Assembly (NCBI GenBank): GCA_964036195.1
Contig: OZ038451.1
Location: 23,577,927-23,641,926, forward strand
DNA length: 64,000 bases
Direction of reading: 5' to 3'
From: Sphaerolaimus hirsutus
Lineage: Eukaryota > Nematoda > Chromadorea > Monhysterida > Sphaerolaimidae
Below are positions 58,791 to 64,000 of this stretch, piece by piece. The translations under genes were made by a program, and so were the position numbers. The notes below the pieces were generated by a model that worked only from the letters and a program-made list of their open reading frames with translations, did no database searches and was not told where the DNA came from. Position 1 is the first letter of the stretch. The number at the start of each line of letters is the position of its first letter.

Positions 58791-58886
58791 AATTGTTTCA
58801 CGGTGCAAACTTTGAGTTTCAAAGTGCAAATAGACTTAGGTTTATACTGTATTTCCTCGAAATACCCCCGGGAGTTTATTTTTACA

Positions 58887-59237
58887 TACCGTATTTCCTC
58901 GAAATACCCCCCCCCTCGAAATACCCCCCTCGTTTGACCCCCCCCTCTCGAGACCACTATGAAACAATCACCCCCCCCCCTCGAAATACCCCCCCCCAGA
59001 TTGAGTGTAAAGAGAACGTACATGACAAATACTGCAGTTTGTGTTCTGCGTAGTGCAGAACACAGGTTAAAACAATGTCGTAATCACGTTAGAACAGTGT
59101 TTATACCGTCTACATACTAATATTAGTCTACATAACCTTATAAATGGCGGTTTTTGTTGTATTTTTTGACGTCTGCGTACGTTTCAGACGACAATTTCGT
59201 ACGGTAGTTACAATTTTGTGGGGGGTATTTCGAAGAT
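58887..59237. repeat. 'taccgtatttcctcgaaatacccc' hairpin element
   Basis: The left end taccgtatttcctcgaaat has several 'ctcgaaatacccccc' echoes. The right side ends ggggggtatttcgaagat. The right boundary is approximate. Confidence 0.6.
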
Positions 59238-59580
59238 TTCAATAAAAGTGAGTGACACAATAAAATTTGAACCGAAGAGCAATTTCAAAAAAATACATTT
59301 GGTATGTAAATATGTAAAAGTGTGGAAAAAACACGACAGCATAAAATCAAAATTACCAAAATTGAAAGCAACGTTATCTGCTGAGAATAATGACGTTTTG
59401 GCTTTTCATTAAGTTGGGATATGCCCAGATGTCACTGTAGTGCGCGATCAGTAAATTTTAATCTCAATTCAAATGTGTCTTGATAACAATATAATAACAA
59501 AACGCACTTAAATATAAATCGTATGATATGGGGCGTTCGAAAAGCAGATAGAATTAGGTAAATAAATAGTGAATGGCGTG

Positions 59581-59757
59581 GAATCCCAGTCCCTGTAAAA
59601 AGCCCTGTAAAATGTAAAATGCCATGCAAAGTGGCAAAAGTCATGGAAAATGACTTTTGACATGACTTGACAACATGACGTAGCCATTTTGAAGTGCATT
59701 TTCCATGACTTTTAACACTTTGCATGACATTTTACATTTTACAGGGTCTGGGAGTGG
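59581..59757. repeat. Palindromic MITE, 'CCCTGTAAA' family
   Basis: The ends ggaatcccagtccctg and cagggtctgggagtggc are near-inverted, and the arms have aaaatgccatgcaaagtgg units. The counterpart of 33182-33330 with an extra arm repeat. Confidence 0.72.
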
Positions 59758-60023
59758 CACCTAAGCTGTAAGCAGTCCGACGAACATCGTTGATATCCGA
59801 TTATGCGGTGATTATGTTCCCGCTGATTGCTGCCGGCCGGTATGCAAATGTCTCTGATTTCGTCACATCCGGTCACTTTTTTATGGAACATGCGTGTATT
59901 TCGCGATTTCGTAAATGATTAAAATCATTCGCTGCCAATTCCGTGCGAATTTTCTTAAGTTGTCAATCTGCTAGATTTTGCGAAAGCTGCTAGTAATTGT
60001 CAAGTGCTGGTTATTGTTTTCCA

Positions 60024-60173
60024 AGTTGTTATTGTTGAATCCGGCTGTTATTTGTTACTCTACTTGTAATTTGTTGATCAATTTACTTGTTATTTGTTGA
60101 TCAATCTACTTGTTATTGTTGACCTGTTATTGTTGCTGTGGCTGTTATTGTTACCCGCTTGTTATTGTTAAAG
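60024..60173. repeat. Degenerate TTGTTATTTGTTGATCA tandem repeat, copy 2
   Basis: Same as 33597-33745, with a one-base loss in 'ggctgttattgttacc'. Confidence 0.75.
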
Positions 60174-60191
60174 TGTGGCTGTTGGAGGGTG

Positions 60192-60215
60192 ATGGCTGAG
60201 CGAGGGAAGGTGAGT
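60192..60215 (+). other. Possible short exon MAERGK/GTGAGT, copy 2
   Basis: Identical to 33765-33788. Conserved but unsupported by any downstream exon. Confidence 0.18.
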
Positions 60216-60616
60216 CTTTTGATGGCCCTTTGTTTATCCTCAGTATAGAGCCGACCAAATACTTGTTTTCGAAAATTGCATTTTTCAAATTGGCAACGTG
60301 CCATTCATCATCTAACTTGTTCGTCGGCGATTCGTCGTGACGTTCACTTTTAATTTCAGTTCTGCATCTGGACAATTTTTACATGTGGTATTGAAAACGG
60401 AAGACGAAAATGTTGCAGAAATGAAATCCGCGGGAAAACGTATCTGGGGGTGTATGGGGGGTGATCCTGTGGTTCAATACTGAGGCCTTGAACTGTAAAA
60501 AATAGAGAAAAATTGCTAAAACTACGTATTTAGGTGCAAAATACCTTCTAAGGGTCGGAATCTGAATTCTGTCAAAATGTTCAGGAGTTTCGGGCCAGAT
60601 TTGACTGATTTCGATC

Positions 60617-61090
60617 AAAGTTGTTAAAACGTGTTTACTCTATAAATACGTATACTCGAGTACAGTATAAATACATTTTTCCTAAAAAAATAGGAGTAAA
60701 AAATTCCTGTGCTCGCTTTTATGTATACTCTTTGAAAGTAATCGAGTACAGAAAACGTATTTCAGATAGTCTTTTATATCGATTTTTGAAGGCATAGAAG
60801 GGAAAAAAGGGAGAGAACATGCTAAAAATAGGAGAAATAGTCGAAAACGGGTATAAAAGGTCATATAAAGCCAAAATTGCTTAAAATAGAGAAAAAGCTG
60901 TGAAAATTAGTGGTTTTGACCGATAATTGGGGTGAAATATTCACGTTTACGTTTCGCGGGGGAAAAGTACGTTTACTCACATTTACTTGGAGTAAAAGTA
61001 AAAAAATAACCTTACGTTTTCTGTACTCAGGGGGTGAGTAAAAATATATAGTTTACATTTACTTTTACTTTAAAGAAAGTTCGATACTTG
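60617..61090. repeat. Decayed GTAAACGTAAA-type hAT-like element
   Basis: It begins caaagttgttaaaacgtg and contains 'acgtatactcgagtac', 'gaaagtaatcgagtacag' and 'cgtttacgtttcgcggggg'. The right end is not clear. In copy 1 it runs into the N gap. Confidence 0.55.
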
Positions 61091-61199
61091 TAAATACTCA
61101 CCGTGTAGTAATAATCGTGTGATACCTTGATACCCACTTCAAACATACGCATTTCCGACCCTACTTGACGATTGTGTTAATTTACTTTTTCATCTACTC

Positions 61200-61440
61200 A
61201 GAGGAAGGTGCTGAGGGGGCAGAGGAGAGGCCCAGTGGACGGGGGACAGGAGGCGATGGAGGTGGTGCGTTCTTTTTTCAAAATTTATTATCTACCACAA
61301 CACTTGTTTATCACTTGGCCGCCTACGAATGGCGCCAGTGCCAGTGCAATTTCTGCTACCACTGGAGTTAAAATTTTAGGGAGGGGGGGGGGGGTGTCGT
61401 CCACTATTCTTCCGTGAATAATCCGGGCTACGTCCTCGAT
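61200..61440. repeat. Degraded CAGGGACGTAGCC-type hAT-like element
   Basis: It contains 'gaggaaggtgctgaggggg', 'gcctacgaatggcgccag', 'gttaaaattttagggaggg' and the right-end-like 'ccgggctacgtcctcg'. No intact ends. Confidence 0.5.
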
Positions 61441-61744
61441 CCTTGTAGTACACTTTGTGGCTTATAAATGACAATACGCTGGTAGGGATCGAAAAATAAC
61501 CTTTTCTAGCTGCTTGATTTTTTTTCTAAATAATAGTTAGTTTTTTACATGGCTTAAAAGTTGGTTATAGAGATACGATAAAAACAGGTTAGGTGGGGCA
61601 TACATTGTTATGTCTGGGGATATCCAAGTTTTTTTAGCATTAAACATGTTTCTAAAAATGCGAACATTTAGGAACCACTTTTCAAAAGACAGCATTTGCA
61701 AATTTCAGTACTGATTTACTAGGTATTTTGCAATTTTTTGCATG
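61441..61744. other. Unassigned AT-rich segment
   Basis: No gene or element end recognised. A 'gggatcgaaaaataacctttt' phrase faintly recalls the 19508 family. Confidence 0.3.
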
Positions 61745-61930
61745 CAAGTTATTATAGACAGTAAATCACTCATCCGGAGTGATAGGTAGCCGAAAAAATT
61801 TTTTTTTGTGGGGGGGGGGGTCGCGGGGGTTCAATATATAGGGTTTTTCAAGAAGTAGAAACGGGACAAAATCGCTAAAAGTAGGTGGAAGATAGGTGCA
61901 TAAGCATATACACAACGATATAGGCATATA
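61745..61930. repeat. TATC/GATA-motif repeat fragment, inverted
   Basis: 'cactcatccggagtgataggtagcc', a G run, 'ggttcaatatatagggttttt' and 'aaaatcgctaaaagtagg' match 14390-14520. Confidence 0.6.
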
Positions 61931-62117
61931 GGCATATATAGGCAACGAAACACAAAAAATAGTGATTTTGAACGTGAAAAACTGTAATATGTATTTAATG
62001 TATTCACAAAAAACTGCACATGTGCAATTATGAACTAAAAATAGGGACCTCATATTTTCGGAAAATCCCAACAACTCTGCCATGTACCTCCCTAAAAGTA
62101 ACCTCTCTCTGCAGGTA

Positions 62118-63578
62118 AACACCTGCCCGATCAAGTCCGGCCGCCTATTTTTGTTTTCACTTCGCAGGCCATATCTCCAGTTGTGGGAGGGGTGGAAAAC
62201 TAAAACTTGGGTGGTATATAGGCGCAACCCCCCACTACCCCTCATGAATAAATGGGGCAGCGGCGACTCACTATACAGGGGGTCGCCGTATATGTGGAAA
62301 AAATTGCGGCGTTTTCACTGTCCCGCACAGGTCCGGCCCCCACTTGATTTCTTACACTGTGGGTGCCGTATATCCATCCAGCGGTGGGAGGGGTATCAAT
62401 CTAAAAATTTTGGGGATCTGTCCCCAACACCCTTCCCCTACTATACACTGGCCAGGCAGTTTTTGGCAACTCACCACAGTGTGGGGCACAGCGCTAAATG
62501 TTTGTTAAAACATTACGGTCCCACACAAGTCCAGCATTTCAAAAAAATGAACACTTTTGTGTTGTTTTAACACTTATAGGTCAAATAATGTGACATAAAC
62601 ATGAAATATCCTCTAAAAATATCTTATCCCACCCAAAACCGCCCACCACATGAACCCCTCCCCCATTTGGCAGACAAAAAATCTCTTTTTACAAGTTTTT
62701 TATTAGACACTTGAACAGCTGATTTACAATAAGTTATAGGGGAGGGTTAAATGTCTCAAGTTGTGTAAAAAATCTTACCTCAAAAATGCCTTCATGAGAA
62801 AATTTGCTTGGGGTGAATTTCAACTTGTAAAAATGACATCATTGCAGGAACAAAAATAGGCAAAATTTACAATTTTAAATTTACCTCTAGCAAATTTTCT
62901 TATGAAGGCATTTTTGAGGTAAGGTTTTTTACACAATTTGAAACCTTTAACCACCCCCTAAAAATAATTGTAAACCAGCAGTTCAAATGTCTGATAAAAA
63001 GTTGTAAAAAGTGATTTTTGTGTCACCCACTTGGGGGGAGGGGTTCATGTGCTGGGCGGTTTTAGGTTAGATAAGATATTTTTAGAGGATATTTCATGCT
63101 TATTTCACATTGTCAACCACATTAGTGTTAAAACAACACAAAAGTGTCCATTTTTTTAAATTCAATTGGATGCTGGACTTGTGTGGGACAGTAACATTTT
63201 AATAAATTTTGATCGTTGCACCCCACACTGGTGAGTTGCCAAAAACCGCCTGGCCAGTGTATAGTAGGGGAGGGGTGTTGGCGACACCCCCCCAAATTTT
63301 AGATTTATAAACCTCCCACAGCTGGAGGTACGGCACCCGCAGTGTAAGAAATCAGTGGGGGCCGGACCTGTGTGGGACACTAAAAAAGCTGTAAATTTTT
63401 TTGCACTCGGCGACCCACCCTGTAGGGGGTCGCCGCGACCCCTTCAATTCATGCAAAGTAGAGGGGGCTTGCGCCAATATCTACCCCAAGTTTCAGCTTC
63501 TGGCGCGTCCTAGAACTGTAGATAGGATGTCAGAAGTAAACTAAAAAATTGGGGGCCGGGCTTGATCGGGCAGGTGTT
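62118..63578. mobile_element. TA-flanked 1.46-kb foldback element
   Basis: It begins aacacctgcccgatcaagtc and ends gcttgatcgggcaggtgtt, bounded by TA (62116-62117, 63579-63580). Inside each arm a second unit (gtcccgcacaggtccggcc, then 'gtgggtgccgtatatcc') repeats the terminal theme. The core is another palindrome, pairing gacacttgaacagctgattt and atcagctgttcaagtgtc-like sequence about gacatcattgcagg (62835). No transposase ORF. It resembles 7641-9328 in architecture. Confidence 0.88.
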
Positions 63579-63591
63579 TAGTAACAGCCTG

Positions 63592-63971
63592 CAAGTATGC
63601 ACCTGCTCTGCAAGTGCGCTGGCCCTGCAAGTATACACATAGCTAGCATAGAAAAATAGGTGTTTTTAGCTGAAAAAGCAGAGACAGAGAAAGTATAAAA
63701 TATTACTTAGATGTTTTTTATATTTTCTTCTCATTGTTGACCAACTTTGAGAAAATTCAAATCAATATAAGGCATTTTATATTTTGAAAATATACATTCC
63801 ACAAATTTTTCAATGCTCACCCTGGTATGCTTCAGATAGATTTTCCATTATATTTTCATTTTGAAAGATTGTCTGAGACTATATTTAATTCTATTTTCTA
63901 AAAATCTCCCATTTTTCAATGCTAGCTGGGTTGCATACTTGCAGGGCAAGCACACTTGCAGTGCACTCATA
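63592..63971. repeat. Hairpin element 'ctgcaagtatacac'
   Basis: The left arm tgcaagtgcgctggccctgc, aagtatacacatagctagc is the rough complement of the right arm gctagctgggttgcatac, ttgcagggcaagcacac. The AT-rich interior is also self-complementary in places. Boundaries are approximate. Confidence 0.6.
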
Positions 63972-64000
63972 GTTAGGGTTGGCACTTGATTTTTTAAAAA

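Overview
This is eukaryotic, almost certainly metazoan, nuclear DNA. It has GT-AG introns inside perfectly recognisable ubiquitin coding exons, AT-rich intergenic DNA, long C and G tracts, and a very dense load of inverted-repeat (foldback) transposable elements. The species cannot be fixed from sequence alone. Most ubiquitin units carry Ala at position 19 and one unit per gene carries Pro19/Asp24. Ala19 is the C. elegans form, but I do not treat that as proof of lineage.

The only confident protein-coding content is two polyubiquitin genes on the minus strand. Gene 1 spans 1937-6869, with a duplicated alternative first exon at 10033-10278. Gene 2 spans 37421-43232. Each internal exon is exactly 228 nt, i.e. 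one 76-residue ubiquitin, with a phase-0 intron always between Lys6 and Thr7. Exon 1 carries one whole ubiquitin plus the first six residues of the next, behind a 126-127 bp 5'UTR intron. The promoter is conserved in all three copies, with a TATA-like box, an inverted CCAAT box, a TGACGTCA palindrome and a heat-shock-element-like motif. Gene 1 is a complete five-ubiquitin gene ending in Gly-Gly-Met-stop. Gene 2 has five ubiquitin exons, but its last visible exon still ends in a splice donor and no terminal exon is found.

The window is two large paralogous copies of one segment. Copy 1 is about 1.9-34.4 kb and copy 2 about 36.1-60.8 kb. In each, the ubiquitin gene lies on the left and 17-24 kb of gene-poor DNA on the right. 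Within copy 1, a 3409-bp-offset tandem duplication has doubled promoter plus exon 1. Because the two copies are alignable, many transposon insertions are seen both occupied and empty. This gives exact element ends and target-site duplications (TSDs).

Two broad element classes dominate. (1) hAT-like non-autonomous elements have 8-bp TSDs and short terminal inverted repeats (TIRs). Several of these families have arms made almost entirely of one short motif repeated over and over (GGGACC, CCCGAT, TCGATA, TACGCTT, TAAACGTA, CCGTTTTCCG). (2) TA-flanked, mariner-like foldback elements begin AACACCTTCCCGATCAAGTC or similar, range from 122 bp to 1.7 kb, and often carry a second, internal palindrome. 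One hAT-like element (10928-12327) carries a broken BEL/Pao pol fragment. No intact transposase was recognised.

The rest (12.3-13.4, 21.9-25.1, 33.3-34.4 kb and their copy-2 equivalents) is unassigned. Only weak coding candidates were seen there: a small two-exon ORF at 27106-27344 and a possible short first exon at 33765. A 200-bp N gap lies at 34388-34587, directly against the arm of a long hairpin.
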